Positions 32,606 through 41,021 of a stretch of DNA of 44,446 bases are shown piece by piece; within the stretch, counting starts at the first letter, position 1; each line of letters begins with the position of its first letter. Source of the DNA: Treponema sp. (GTDB taxonomy: Bacteria > Spirochaetota > Spirochaetia > Treponematales > Treponemataceae); assembly GCA_017450535.1 (NCBI GenBank), contig JAFSTK010000002.1, positions 1-44,446 on the forward strand, read 5' to 3'. Both the position numbers and the translations under genes were made by a program. Under the pieces are notes generated by a model, which searched no databases, was not told where the DNA came from, and worked only from the letters and a program-made list of their open reading frames with translations.

Positions 32606-34174
32606 CTATCGCTCATATGAAGAATTTATGTGCAATTCCCCGCGATACTTTGCCACTGTACGCCGGGCAACTTTTATTCCCTTCTCAGCAAGCGCGTCGG
32701 CAATCTTTTGATCGCTCAGCGGCTTTTTATCGTTTTTATGCGCTTCCAGAATTTGCGCGATTTCATATTTTACCGCTTCTTTGCTGGCAGGCACAACCCC
32801 TGCTTCCCCCTGCTCTTGATTTTGTCCACGGTCAGCCGTCAGAGCATCGCCCACTGCATTGGTAAAAAAGTAGCCAATCTCAAACAAGCCCTGGTCGCAC
32901 TGGACATATTTTCCGTTCGCCATGCGGGAAATGGTCGCTTCGTGCACCCCCACTACTTCCGCAACATCTTTCTGGCGGAGAGGCGCAAGATAACGTGGTC
33001 CTTCCGCAAAAAAATGCGCCTGTCTCCGCACAATTTCTGCACATGCGCGCGCAATGGTAGACTCGCGAAACTGAACGCTTTCAATGAAAACTTTTGCGTC
33101 ACGAATGGCGTCCTGCGCAAACCGTCTGTCTGCCTTCTGCGCCTCCGTTCCAGGCTTTCCTGCATTTTCAGTGAGAGCGGCATATTCTTTTGAAATTCCA
33201 ATTTTTGGCACCGTATCCCGTGCGAGCGTCAGTTTGAATGAATAGCCGCCTGCCTCCACGATGCCATTTTTCTCGTCTTCTTCTGTCTGAGGAATGCGCT
33301 CCACATACACATCCGGAGCGATATAATGCGCCCCGCCAGAGCTAAAATTGCGTGCCGGATACGGGTCAAGCGTGCGGATGTATGCGATTGCCTCATCAAT
33401 ATCAGCCTCGGTAAACGGTTCTTTCTGCGCTCGCTCCAACACATCCGACTCGCTCTGAGACCAAAACGCAAGAGACGCCCTGTCCTTAAAAAACGCCTCG
33501 ATTTTTTTGAGCACTTTTGCGCTCTGAGGCGGATTTAAGAAATCAAGACGTCCGTCCAAAATAAAAAGCGTCGCAGGTGAAGCGTCCCCACGCAGTTTTG
33601 CCTGCACAAAAAGACTTTCTTCCGTTCCGCTGCAGCAAGTGCCAACAGGGTCAAGCGCACGAATTTGCGCCATGCATTCCTGCAAAAATGCGGATGTATG
33701 AACGGGATTGTTTTTATCAAGAAGTGAAATAGGTGCCAGAAGATGAAACCCATTGGAATCCAGATTGTGAATAAGGCGCAAGCCCAGGGTCTCTTCCTCC
33801 GGCGTATGGCGCATACTGTTAAACTGCCGCTCCAAATGCTCCTGCAGTGTCTCGCGGTCGTCCACCTGACTTTCCAACGCCGCCTGAAAATTATCGCTGG
33901 CAATTTTTCCTGCCGCTGTCGCCGAACCGTAACGAGTGTTGTCCGAAAAGCGGCTCCGAGTTTCCCGCGCAATTTTTGTGCCACGCTCCAAATCGTCCGC
34001 CAATATTTCTAAAGCAGGATTTTCAGCCGCCTTGCTATAAACCTCATCACGCAAGTCAAGGCTGCCCATCGCCAGCAATTTGAGAGACATAATCTGCTGC
34101 TGACTCATGCGCTGCTGCTGGACTTGTACAGCGCGGGCAGAAAGTTTCATTCCTTGAGCAAAAGAATCAGACAT
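32606..34174 (-). CDS. rpoN: RNA polymerase sigma-54 factor
   Basis: This 522-residue sigma-54 factor has region I (about residues 10-60, Gln- and Leu-rich, with QQQRMSQQQIMSLKLLAM), the core-binding region and the helix-turn-helix with VAEVVGVHEATISRMANGKY (about 410-429). Near the end is the RpoN box ARRTVAKYR, which reads the -24 promoter element. It directs activator-dependent transcription. No sigma-54 activator is nearby. The upstream sequence lacks a clear Shine-Dalgarno; TATTGT lies 8 nt before the ATG, a possible weak leaderless start. Confidence 0.95.
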   Translation of the reverse strand: MSDSFAQGMKLSARAVQVQQQRMSQQQIMSLKLLAMGSLDLRDEVYSKAAENPALEILADDLERGTKIARETRSRFSDNTRYGSATAAGKIASDNFQAALESQVDDRETLQEHLERQFNSMRHTPEEETLGLRLIHNLDSNGFHLLAPISLLDKNNPVHTSAFLQECMAQIRALDPVGTCCSGTEESLFVQAKLRGDASPATLFILDGRLDFLNPPQSAKVLKKIEAFFKDRASLAFWSQSESDVLERAQKEPFTEADIDEAIAYIRTLDPYPARNFSSGGAHYIAPDVYVERIPQTEEDEKNGIVEAGGYSFKLTLARDTVPKIGISKEYAALTENAGKPGTEAQKADRRFAQDAIRDAKVFIESVQFRESTIARACAEIVRRQAHFFAEGPRYLAPLRQKDVAEVVGVHEATISRMANGKYVQCDQGLFEIGYFFTNAVGDALTADRGQNQEQGEAGVVPASKEAVKYEIAQILEAHKNDKKPLSDQKIADALAEKGIKVARRTVAKYRGELHINSSYER

Positions 34175-34212
34175 ACAACACTACAATACGAAACAATGAA
34201 TTAAAACCAATT

Positions 34213-35283
34213 TTACCAACTGACAGTTTTTCCAACAAGAGCAAGCATCTCTTTTAACTCTGCTTTTGAAGCATATCCGTCATCAATAAATTTTCGCCAG
34301 ACACGTTCCGCATAGGGTAAAAATGCCGCCCGCTGCTCAGGAGTCAAATACGTAAAATGACAGCCGTTCTCCTCGATATGCTTGATATACGACTCGTTTT
34401 CCGCATCAGTAATACGACCATTTTCTTCCATCATGTCGTTCGCACAAGAACGGACAACCGACTGATACCGCTGCGGAAGTTCATTCCACCAGTTCAAGTT
34501 TACGAACATCAATTCAGGGAAGAACTGATAATTTATCATCGTGCAATATTTCTGCACTTCATAGAACTTGGAAGAATCAATCAGTGCCAGCGGATTTTCC
34601 TGACCAGCGACTTTACCCACTGCCAATGCCGCATACAATTCGGTAAAAGGCACAACCATTGCAGAAGCGCCCAGCTCAGTAATAAAATTGACCGTCGCAG
34701 GAATTTGAGGCGCACGAATAGTCAGCCCTTTGAAATCGCTCGGCTTAACAAGCGGACGCTCGCTGTTCGTTATCTGACGGAAACCGCTGTCATCACCAAC
34801 CGCAAGCACCATCATGTTTTTTTCCTTGGCGACGCTAAACATCCCCTGAACAAAATTGCTGTAGCAGAGTTTACGGGCATCTTCAAGCGTATCGGCAATC
34901 ATCGGAAGCCCCAAAAGCATTGATTTGGGCACGAATTCCAAATCTCCGCCACGCACCGCCTCCAGCGCACCCTCTGACACTGATTTTGTCATCTGCGCCT
35001 CATCGCCAACAACTCCATTGGGAAAAATCTCCACCACAACATTACCGGCGGTAAGTTTTTCCACTTGTCTTTTGAAAAAGAGCAAGGAACGATGCCGTGG
35101 CGACTCCACCGATTGCGCATGACCTATATGCATAACGTATGGCTCGCCAGCTTTCCGCTCACGCACAGCTTCCGTTTGCTTCGGTTTTTCTTCAGATATC
35201 AACTGAGTCTCTTTTTTCTTGCACGACGAAGCCACAATCAGCACGCAGACACATGCCGCAAAAACAAAGGCTTTTCTCAACAC
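34213..35283 (-). CDS. TRAP transporter solute-binding lipoprotein (DctP-like)
   Basis: This 356-residue protein has a lipoprotein signal peptide with lipobox VASSC (Cys near residue 21) and a DctP-type TRAP binding domain. Segments such as MHIGHAQSVESPRHRSLLFF, VEIFPNGVVGDEAQMTKSV, LKGLTIRAP-like FKGLTIRAPQIP and KVAGQENPLALI fit the family. The GTG at 35283 is chosen because GGAGG lies 9 nt upstream. The longer frame from 35307 would begin inside the leader and encode that ribosome-binding site. No dctQ or dctM membrane genes are adjacent. The ligand is unknown. Confidence 0.85.
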   Translation of the reverse strand: MLRKAFVFAACVCVLIVASSCKKKETQLISEEKPKQTEAVRERKAGEPYVMHIGHAQSVESPRHRSLLFFKRQVEKLTAGNVVVEIFPNGVVGDEAQMTKSVSEGALEAVRGGDLEFVPKSMLLGLPMIADTLEDARKLCYSNFVQGMFSVAKEKNMMVLAVGDDSGFRQITNSERPLVKPSDFKGLTIRAPQIPATVNFITELGASAMVVPFTELYAALAVGKVAGQENPLALIDSSKFYEVQKYCTMINYQFFPELMFVNLNWWNELPQRYQSVVRSCANDMMEENGRITDAENESYIKHIEENGCHFTYLTPEQRAAFLPYAERVWRKFIDDGYASKAELKEMLALVGKTVSW

Positions 35284-35341
35284 AATACTTACCCTCCTAC
35301 AAAACATACATTTGGATTACATTGGTGTTTTTATTACATTC

Positions 35342-35370
35342 ATTTTATCACGCTTCAAAAATTTATGCAA
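35342..35370 (-). promoter_or_regulatory. Promoter of the TRAP lipoprotein gene
   Basis: On the minus strand TTGCAT (35370-35365), 17-bp spacer, TAAAAT (35347-35342) with a TGA before it (extended -10). The leader is about 50 nt and carries the GGAGG site. Confidence 0.55.
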
Positions 35371-35410
35371 AAAATTTTGTGAACGGCGAGGCTTGAACAA
35401 AGAAAATCGG

Positions 35411-35445
35411 TGGAAAAAAACAATGCGCTGTGGTAAAATATCAGC
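35411..35445 (+). promoter_or_regulatory. Leaderless-type promoter of the DUF1015 gene
   Basis: TGGAAA (35411-35416), 17-bp spacer, TAAAAT (35434-35439, preceded by TGG as an extended -10), 6 nt, ATG at 35446. No Shine-Dalgarno is visible. Confidence 0.65.
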
Positions 35446-36774
35446 ATGATTGATTTTTCACAATACGGCGTGGCAGTACCGGAAATCTTGCTGCCGAAAA
35501 ATATCGATTTGAAAAGCTGGGCGGTAATTGCCTGCGACCAGTACACGCAGGACAGACCCTATTGGCAGAAAGCCGCAGACATCGCGGGCGAAAAGCCTTC
35601 TACGCTCAAACTGATTTTCCCGGAAGTATATCTGGGTGACAGCGACAAAGATGAGCGCATCGCAAAAATTAAAAAGACGATGGGCGACTATCTTTCTGGC
35701 GACGTGTTTGCAAACGGCGAAAAAGAATTCATTTATATAGAACGAAAGACCGCATACGGGCGCACACGCAAAGGTCTGATTGTGGCGGTGGATTTGGACA
35801 CCTACGAATGGAAGCCTTTTTCAAAAGCATTGATTCGCGCCACGGAAGCCACAGTGCCAGAGCGCATTCCGCCAAGAATGAAAATCCGTAACGGTGCGCC
35901 GCTGGAACTTCCACACATCATGCTGCTCGCTGACGACCCGGACGACGCGCTTGTTGGAAAAACAGGCGAATTGGTAAAAGGCGGAAAACCCGTGTACGAC
36001 GGAGACTTGCAGCAGGAAAGCGGACACATCACCGGCTGGGCAGTGCGTGATGAAAAAACATTTGCCCATGTCGAAAGCGCGCTCGCAACAATCGCAAAAA
36101 AAGGCACCGACAAGGACGGAAACACATTCCTCTTTGCTGTGGGCGACGGAAACCACAGCCTTGCCACCGCAAAAGCAGTCTGGGACGAGCATAAAAAAAC
36201 ACTTGCCGCCCAAGGAAAATCAGAAGCGGAAATCGCGCAGAGCCCCGTACGGTACGCGCTGGTAGAAATCGTGAACATCTATGACGCAGGACTCACATTT
36301 GAGCCGATTCACCGCGTCATTTTTAACGCTGACAACGCAAAACTGCTCGCCTTTATCGCGCAAAAAGTTGACGGTGAAGTAAAAGCAGCGGCAAGCGCGG
36401 CAGAACTGGAAAAATTAGTCGCAGACAAAAAAGCGGCAGGCGCACGCTACGGCTTCATCACCACGGAAGGCGGCAAAACAACATACACGCTTTTGCAGAC
36501 AGAAATTACCGATTTGGCGATAGCATCTTTGCAGCCCGCCCTTGACGAGTTCATCAAAGATAACAGCGGCATTGAAATTGACTACATCCACGGTTCAGAA
36601 GAAACCGTTGAGTTGGGAAGCAAAGACGGACAAATGGGAATCCTTTTGCCGCCAATTGCAAAAGACAGTTTCTTTGCCACAATCAACGGCCGAGGCCCAC
36701 TCCCACGCAAAAGTTTCTCCATGGGAGAGGCAAGCGAAAAGCGGTTCTACGTGGAAGCGAGAAAACTATTCTGA
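35446..36774 (+). CDS. DUF1015-family protein
   Basis: This 442-residue cytoplasmic protein belongs to the DUF1015 family. The hallmark GDGNHSLATAKA (about residues 234-245) and the N-terminal WAVIACDQYTQDRPYW are present. The family occurs widely in spirochaetes, clostridia and others and has been linked to serine or phosphoserine metabolism by annotation, but I know no firm general function. The length is normal. Its 3' end overlaps the convergent transporter gene by 9 nt. Confidence 0.88.
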   Translation: MIDFSQYGVAVPEILLPKNIDLKSWAVIACDQYTQDRPYWQKAADIAGEKPSTLKLIFPEVYLGDSDKDERIAKIKKTMGDYLSGDVFANGEKEFIYIERKTAYGRTRKGLIVAVDLDTYEWKPFSKALIRATEATVPERIPPRMKIRNGAPLELPHIMLLADDPDDALVGKTGELVKGGKPVYDGDLQQESGHITGWAVRDEKTFAHVESALATIAKKGTDKDGNTFLFAVGDGNHSLATAKAVWDEHKKTLAAQGKSEAEIAQSPVRYALVEIVNIYDAGLTFEPIHRVIFNADNAKLLAFIAQKVDGEVKAAASAAELEKLVADKKAAGARYGFITTEGGKTTYTLLQTEITDLAIASLQPALDEFIKDNSGIEIDYIHGSEETVELGSKDGQMGILLPPIAKDSFFATINGRGPLPRKSFSMGEASEKRFYVEARKLF

Positions 36775-38055
36775 CGTTTTCCCTGACGGACGCACCAGGA
36801 ACATACACAAGCCAAGTGCGACAACGTAAAGGCAGAGCGTGACCACAAGCACATTTTGGTAGCCGACTGGATTGACTCGGGTGCCGATGTCGCTTGTGAC
36901 GAACGCGCCCGTGTGATTTACAATGAATGTGGCGAGTTGGTTTCCAGAAAGTCCGGCGAATGCCCATGCAGAAAGCGTGATGCCGTGAATCGCACTGATG
37001 TTTCCCATTCCGTAGTGGTCATGGAGCAAAGTGGGCACATTTGAAAAGCCACCGCCATAGCCTGCGTTGACCGCAAAAATCATCCCCAGCACGAACGCCG
37101 TCAAGATAAAACTGCCCTTTCCCGTTGCAATGCCTTTGGTAAGCAGCACCAGCACGGTGAATACAATCGAAAGAAGAAAAATCAACTTGTAAATCGTGTT
37201 ACGGTCTTTGAGTTTGTCGGCAAGAGCGGAAAATCCCAAACGGCCGCCAGCGTTAAAAATGGCAGAAAACATTGAGATAATACCGACCAAGCCAGCGAGT
37301 CCGAGGCAGTTCACAATCATTTTTTCCTGAGAGATTATCGCAAGTCCACAGGTGATGTTGATGTAAAACATGAGCCAGATGCCGACATAATTTGAAATCG
37401 GCTTTGAGCGGATTGTCGCAATTATTCCGTCTGATTTTGAGCGGGTCTGCGGCTCCACCCAATCAGATGGCTTTGCAAGCAGGAGATACCCCACGAACAT
37501 CATCACGAGATAGACGGCGGCAAGGATAAAGAACATCTTGTAGATTTCGCCATTCTGATTGTTGCCCAAAAGTTTCTGCATAATCGGGCTGGCAATCGCT
37601 TTTGCCGCACCAAACCCAGCCACTGCGAGCCCCGTGGCGAGGCCTTTTTTGTCCTTGAACCACAGCATGAGAGTCTTGACCGGAGAAAGATAGCCCGTTC
37701 CCAAGCCGATACCCATCACAAAACCGTAGGAAAGATAGATGCCAACAAGTGAAACAAGACTGTGCGGATGAGTCCCGCCGTAGCAGATGAACGCACCTGT
37801 TCCAGCCATGCCTGCCGTAAAACAAATCGTAGCAAGCAGCGATGACTTTTTGATATTCCGCTCGACCAGATTTCCGAAAAATGCGGCGGACATACCCAAA
37901 AAGAAAATCGCAAGACTAAAAGCCCATTCTGTCGCACTCTTTGAAAAACCAATGTAGTCCGCAATTTCCTGACTAAAAATTGACCAGCAATACACTGTAC
38001 CGATACTGCAATGTAAAAGCAGGGCTGGAATTGCCCCATGAATCCACTTTTTCAT
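36766..38055 (-). CDS. OFA-family major facilitator transporter
   Basis: This 429-residue membrane protein has about twelve hydrophobic segments and the pattern of the oxalate/formate antiporter (OFA) branch of the MFS. Characteristic segments are GTVYCWSIFSQEIADYIGFS, GLGTGYLSPVKTLMLWF, KKGLATGLAVAGFG and the loop SALADKLKDRN. OFA members carry organic anions, and the substrate cannot be told from sequence. GAGG lies about 12 nt before the ATG. It is monocistronic and its end overlaps the convergent DUF1015 gene. Confidence 0.88.
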   Translation of the reverse strand: MKKWIHGAIPALLLHCSIGTVYCWSIFSQEIADYIGFSKSATEWAFSLAIFFLGMSAAFFGNLVERNIKKSSLLATICFTAGMAGTGAFICYGGTHPHSLVSLVGIYLSYGFVMGIGLGTGYLSPVKTLMLWFKDKKGLATGLAVAGFGAAKAIASPIMQKLLGNNQNGEIYKMFFILAAVYLVMMFVGYLLLAKPSDWVEPQTRSKSDGIIATIRSKPISNYVGIWLMFYINITCGLAIISQEKMIVNCLGLAGLVGIISMFSAIFNAGGRLGFSALADKLKDRNTIYKLIFLLSIVFTVLVLLTKGIATGKGSFILTAFVLGMIFAVNAGYGGGFSNVPTLLHDHYGMGNISAIHGITLSAWAFAGLSGNQLATFIVNHTGAFVTSDIGTRVNPVGYQNVLVVTLCLYVVALGLCMFLVRPSGKTSE

Positions 38056-38099
38056 TTTTATCTGGACCTCTTTTCTATATTACAGTACAGCAGATTATT

Positions 38100-40058
38100 T
38101 TACAATGCAAAATCGCTAATTACCCGCAGTATTCCGTCACCAAATTTTTCCGCCTTGTTTTCACCGATGCCTGTGACCATGAGCAAGTCAGCCCGTGTAC
38201 GCGGCTTGAGCGCGACAAGCTCATATAATGTTTTGTCGCCAAAGATAATATATGGAGGAACATTGAGTTCTGAGGCCTGTTTGCGCCGCCATTTTTTGAG
38301 CGCGTCGATGAGGGCGGCATTGTCTTCATTTTGGGAAAGCGCGTCTGCCATCTGACGGTTGTAGTCGGCGGAAAGTTGCTTTTTAGACTTTGACTTTTTG
38401 CTTGTAGGCTTGGGGAACATTAATCCGCCATTTGCGCCCGCCAGAGAGCGAGTTTTAGGCACAAACACACCGTCTGCTTCCAAATTCACTGAGGGAACGG
38501 TGCGGGCAAACGCGACGGGCAATTTGAATGCCTCACGGTTGCGAAGCGCGGCAGAACCTTTTACGGTAATCTGAAGCACGGAATAATCTTCGGTCTTCAC
38601 CAGATATTCTTGGTCAAGGAGCGCGTTCACCACCTCAAACCATTGGTCGCGGTCAAGTTCCCGACCGATGCCGTAGGTGGAAATCTCATCGTGATGATTT
38701 TCCAGAATACGTTTTTGCCGCGAGCCTAAAAGCACATCAATCACATAACTTGCGCCGAAACGTGAATTTGTGCGGATAATGCAGCTGAGCAATTTTTGCA
38801 CGGGAACGGTCAAATCGGTCAGCGGAATCTCGCCGAGGTCACACAAATCGCAGCATGTTGCCGGGGCACGATTTTCTTCCTGTGGATTATATTTTTCGCC
38901 AAAGTAGCCGAGCAAAGTTTTGCGGCGGCAAATTCGGCTCGTCGCGTAGTCAATCATGCCCTGTAACAGCTGCTCGGATTTTTCCCTGTCGGCAGCCTCA
39001 TCAAAAAAGTAGCGGATTTTGTGAATATCGCCCGCACTGTACAAAAGCAACGCTTCGCTCGGAAGCCCGTCCCGTCCTGCGCGTCCGATTTCCTGGTAAT
39101 ATTGTTCCAACGATTTGGGAATCTCATGGTGAATCACAAAGCGCACGTTGGGCTTGTCGATTCCCATTCCAAACGCAAGAGTGGCGACCATAATTTGCAC
39201 TTCATCGCGGATAAATTTTGTCTGATGGTCGGCACGCTCTTCGTCGCTCAATCCCGCATGATAGTTCAGCACCGAGTAGCCGAGCTTTTCCAATTGTTCT
39301 GTGAGCGAATCCACTTGTTTCCGTGAAAAACAATAGATGATGCCACTTTCACCCCAGTGACGACGGATGCAGTCTACAATCTGCCCCAGTCCGTTCTGCT
39401 TGGGAACGACATTCAGGTAGATATTCGCGCGGTCAAAGCTGGAGACAAGCACCGCAGGATTCTGCAAGCCCAGATTTCTGATGATGTCATCACGCACTTG
39501 TTTGGTCGCCGTAGCCGTGAGCGCAAGACAGACCGCTTTGGGAAATTGTTTTCTAATAGAAGAAATCTCCAGATAATCCGGGCGGAAATCGTGCCCCCAC
39601 TCGCTCACACAATGCGCCTCGTCAATCGTAATACATCGCACCGTGATGCGCTCATCGTGGAGCAAATCGCGGATTCTCGCTGTGGCAAGACCTTCCGGCG
39701 ACACATAGACAATTTTTGTCTCCCCTCGGCGGATAGCATTCATTGAGTCAAGATAATCGTCCCACTCCACCGTACTGTTCAAAAAGACCGCATTTATTCC
39801 CGCCGCATTCAGACTCGCCACTTGATCCTGCATGAGCGAAATGAGCGGCGACACCACCACAGTGAGACCGTCAAAAATAAGCGCGGGAATCTGATAACAG
39901 AGAGATTTTCCGCCGCCAGTCGGCATGACCGCAAGCGTGTCGCGTCCAGAAAGCACATGAGAGATAATATCTTTTTGAAGCAGCCTGAACGAGTCATACC
40001 CGAACACGCTTTTGAGCACCGTCTCCGGCGCGGCGTTAATAAAATCTGATTGTGTCAT
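38100..40058 (-). CDS. recQ: ATP-dependent DNA helicase RecQ
   Basis: This 652-residue superfamily 2 helicase has the Q-motif region, Walker A MPTGGGKSLCYQIPAL (about residues 44-59), the DEAH box in TIDEAHCVSEWGHDFRPDY and motif VI in QEIGRAGRDG. The RecQ zinc-binding region contains CRRK and CCDLCD, followed by winged-helix and C-terminal HRDC domains (about 575-650). It unwinds DNA during repair and fork restart. The ATG directly follows the TAA of the reconstructed antitoxin frame (TAAATG), so translation would be coupled if that frame were intact. No Shine-Dalgarno is visible. Confidence 0.93.
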   Translation of the reverse strand: MTQSDFINAAPETVLKSVFGYDSFRLLQKDIISHVLSGRDTLAVMPTGGGKSLCYQIPALIFDGLTVVVSPLISLMQDQVASLNAAGINAVFLNSTVEWDDYLDSMNAIRRGETKIVYVSPEGLATARIRDLLHDERITVRCITIDEAHCVSEWGHDFRPDYLEISSIRKQFPKAVCLALTATATKQVRDDIIRNLGLQNPAVLVSSFDRANIYLNVVPKQNGLGQIVDCIRRHWGESGIIYCFSRKQVDSLTEQLEKLGYSVLNYHAGLSDEERADHQTKFIRDEVQIMVATLAFGMGIDKPNVRFVIHHEIPKSLEQYYQEIGRAGRDGLPSEALLLYSAGDIHKIRYFFDEAADREKSEQLLQGMIDYATSRICRRKTLLGYFGEKYNPQEENRAPATCCDLCDLGEIPLTDLTVPVQKLLSCIIRTNSRFGASYVIDVLLGSRQKRILENHHDEISTYGIGRELDRDQWFEVVNALLDQEYLVKTEDYSVLQITVKGSAALRNREAFKLPVAFARTVPSVNLEADGVFVPKTRSLAGANGGLMFPKPTSKKSKSKKQLSADYNRQMADALSQNEDNAALIDALKKWRRKQASELNVPPYIIFGDKTLYELVALKPRTRADLLMVTGIGENKAEKFGDGILRVISDFAL

Positions 40059-40374
40059 TTATACGAACTCGATTTTCAGTTTTTTGCCAAACGCTTTAGC
40101 CATTTTTTGCAGCGTAGAAATACGGATGTCGCCGCCGTGTTTTTCCCATCGGGAGACTGCACTTTTTGTTGTGTGCATTTTTTTTTGCCACATCCTCTTG
40201 CGTCATCTGCATAAACTCTCGCAAGGAAACCAATTCCGAACTGAGAATAAAATCTGACAAATCTTCTTCCAAAGCTTTTGCAAATGCTGGGTCACGCGCC
40301 TTTCGTTCTGCAATATAACGATCCAAATCATCCATTTCGTCCACGTCATTTGTAATGTCTGTTTCCGCCATCAT
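40059..40374 (-). pseudogene. XRE/HigA-like antitoxin, frameshifted at A9
   Basis: From the ATG at 40374 (or 40371) the frame encodes an acidic N-terminus and LREFMQMTQEDVAKK, then meets nine A on the minus strand (40186-40178) and runs into a non-homologous tail ending at 40096. With eight A the frame continues as MHTTKSAVSRWEKHGGD, RISTLQKMAKAFGKKLKIEF and a stop at 40061-40059, a complete helix-turn-helix. The family match is clear from the repaired reading. It is either inactivated, slippage-expressed, or a homopolymer sequencing error. The start overlaps the toxin stop by 4 nt. Confidence 0.75.
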
Positions 40375-40740
40375 TTGCCTCCTCGCGCAATAAAATCTTT
40401 CATCCGTTGCTTGCATAGTGCAATTTCTTTTCGCGGTGTTTTCTGAGACTTTTTCACAAAGCCATTCGTCAAAACAATGATAGCTCCATCATAAAAAAAA
40501 TCCCAATAGCCTATAATCATCACCGCTATGAGTAATGCGGCATTCATAAAAATCAGTTCCTTGTAGATGCTTAAAATATTTTTTAGGAACGACTTCTAAA
40601 TTTTTGATAATGCCTAAAACCTTGTAGATTTTTGCTACAGCTAATTCTGGCAACCCATCCAAGAATTCCCTCACCGGGCACTTGCCGTCTGCCGTTTTTA
40701 AAAGTATATCTTCCTCACTCTTACTCCTAAAAGTTAGCAT
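40371..40740 (-). pseudogene. HigB/RelE-like toxin, frameshifted at T8
   Basis: The frame encodes a HigB/gp49-type toxin with KTADGKCPVREFLDGLPE and HLQGTDFYECRI, then meets eight T on the minus strand (complement of 40493-40500) and ends at 40489. With seven T it continues as FFYDGAIIVLTNGFVKKSQK, PRKEIALCKQRMKDFIARGG and a stop overlapping the antitoxin ATG (ATGA). The N-terminus may also be damaged: AGGAG and a GTG at 40718 would start VRKIYF, a typical toxin start, but in another frame, one base off. The intact family cleaves mRNA on ribosomes. Confidence 0.7.
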
Positions 40741-40810
40741 ATTTGCGAACTTCCCGCAATCTTCAGAAGCAGCAAAACAACGAAAAAACATAAAAAGTCC
40801 GCCAACCCTC

Positions 40811-40840
40811 TTGCCTAAACACTGCACTTTCTGCTATAGT
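40811..40840 (+). promoter_or_regulatory. Promoter of tRNA-Leu
   Basis: TTGCCT (40811-40816), 18-bp spacer, TATAGT (40835-40840) preceded by TGC as an extended -10, 9 nt before the first base of the tRNA. Confidence 0.65.
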
Positions 40841-40849
40841 AAGAAACAC

Positions 40850-40932
40850 GCCGGCTTGGTGGAATGGTAGACACGAAGGACTCAAAATCCTTTGCCCCTA
40901 AAAGCGTCTGAGTTCAAGTCTCAGAGCCGGTA
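40850..40932 (+). tRNA. tRNA-Leu (anticodon CAA)
   Basis: This is an 83-nt class II tRNA. The acceptor stem GCCGGCT pairs with AGCCGGT (first pair G-U). The anticodon stem AAGGA/TCCTT encloses CTCAAAA, giving anticodon CAA. There is a long variable arm, and the T arm CTGAG/CTCAG encloses TTCAAGT. CCA is not encoded. A promoter lies upstream and a terminator directly follows. Confidence 0.95.
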
Positions 40933-40965
40933 AAAAGGAGTTTGCATTGCAGACTCCTTTTTTTT
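40932..40965 (+). terminator. Terminator after tRNA-Leu
   Basis: AAAAAGGAGT (40932-40941) and ACTCCTTTTT (40953-40962) form a 10-bp stem with an 11-nt loop, followed by more T. It is a strong Rho-independent terminator. Confidence 0.88.
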
Positions 40966-41021
40966 CCTTTGAAGAACAGTATTCGCGTCCATGCGCGTCT
41001 TTTTGTTTTAAATTCACAGCT

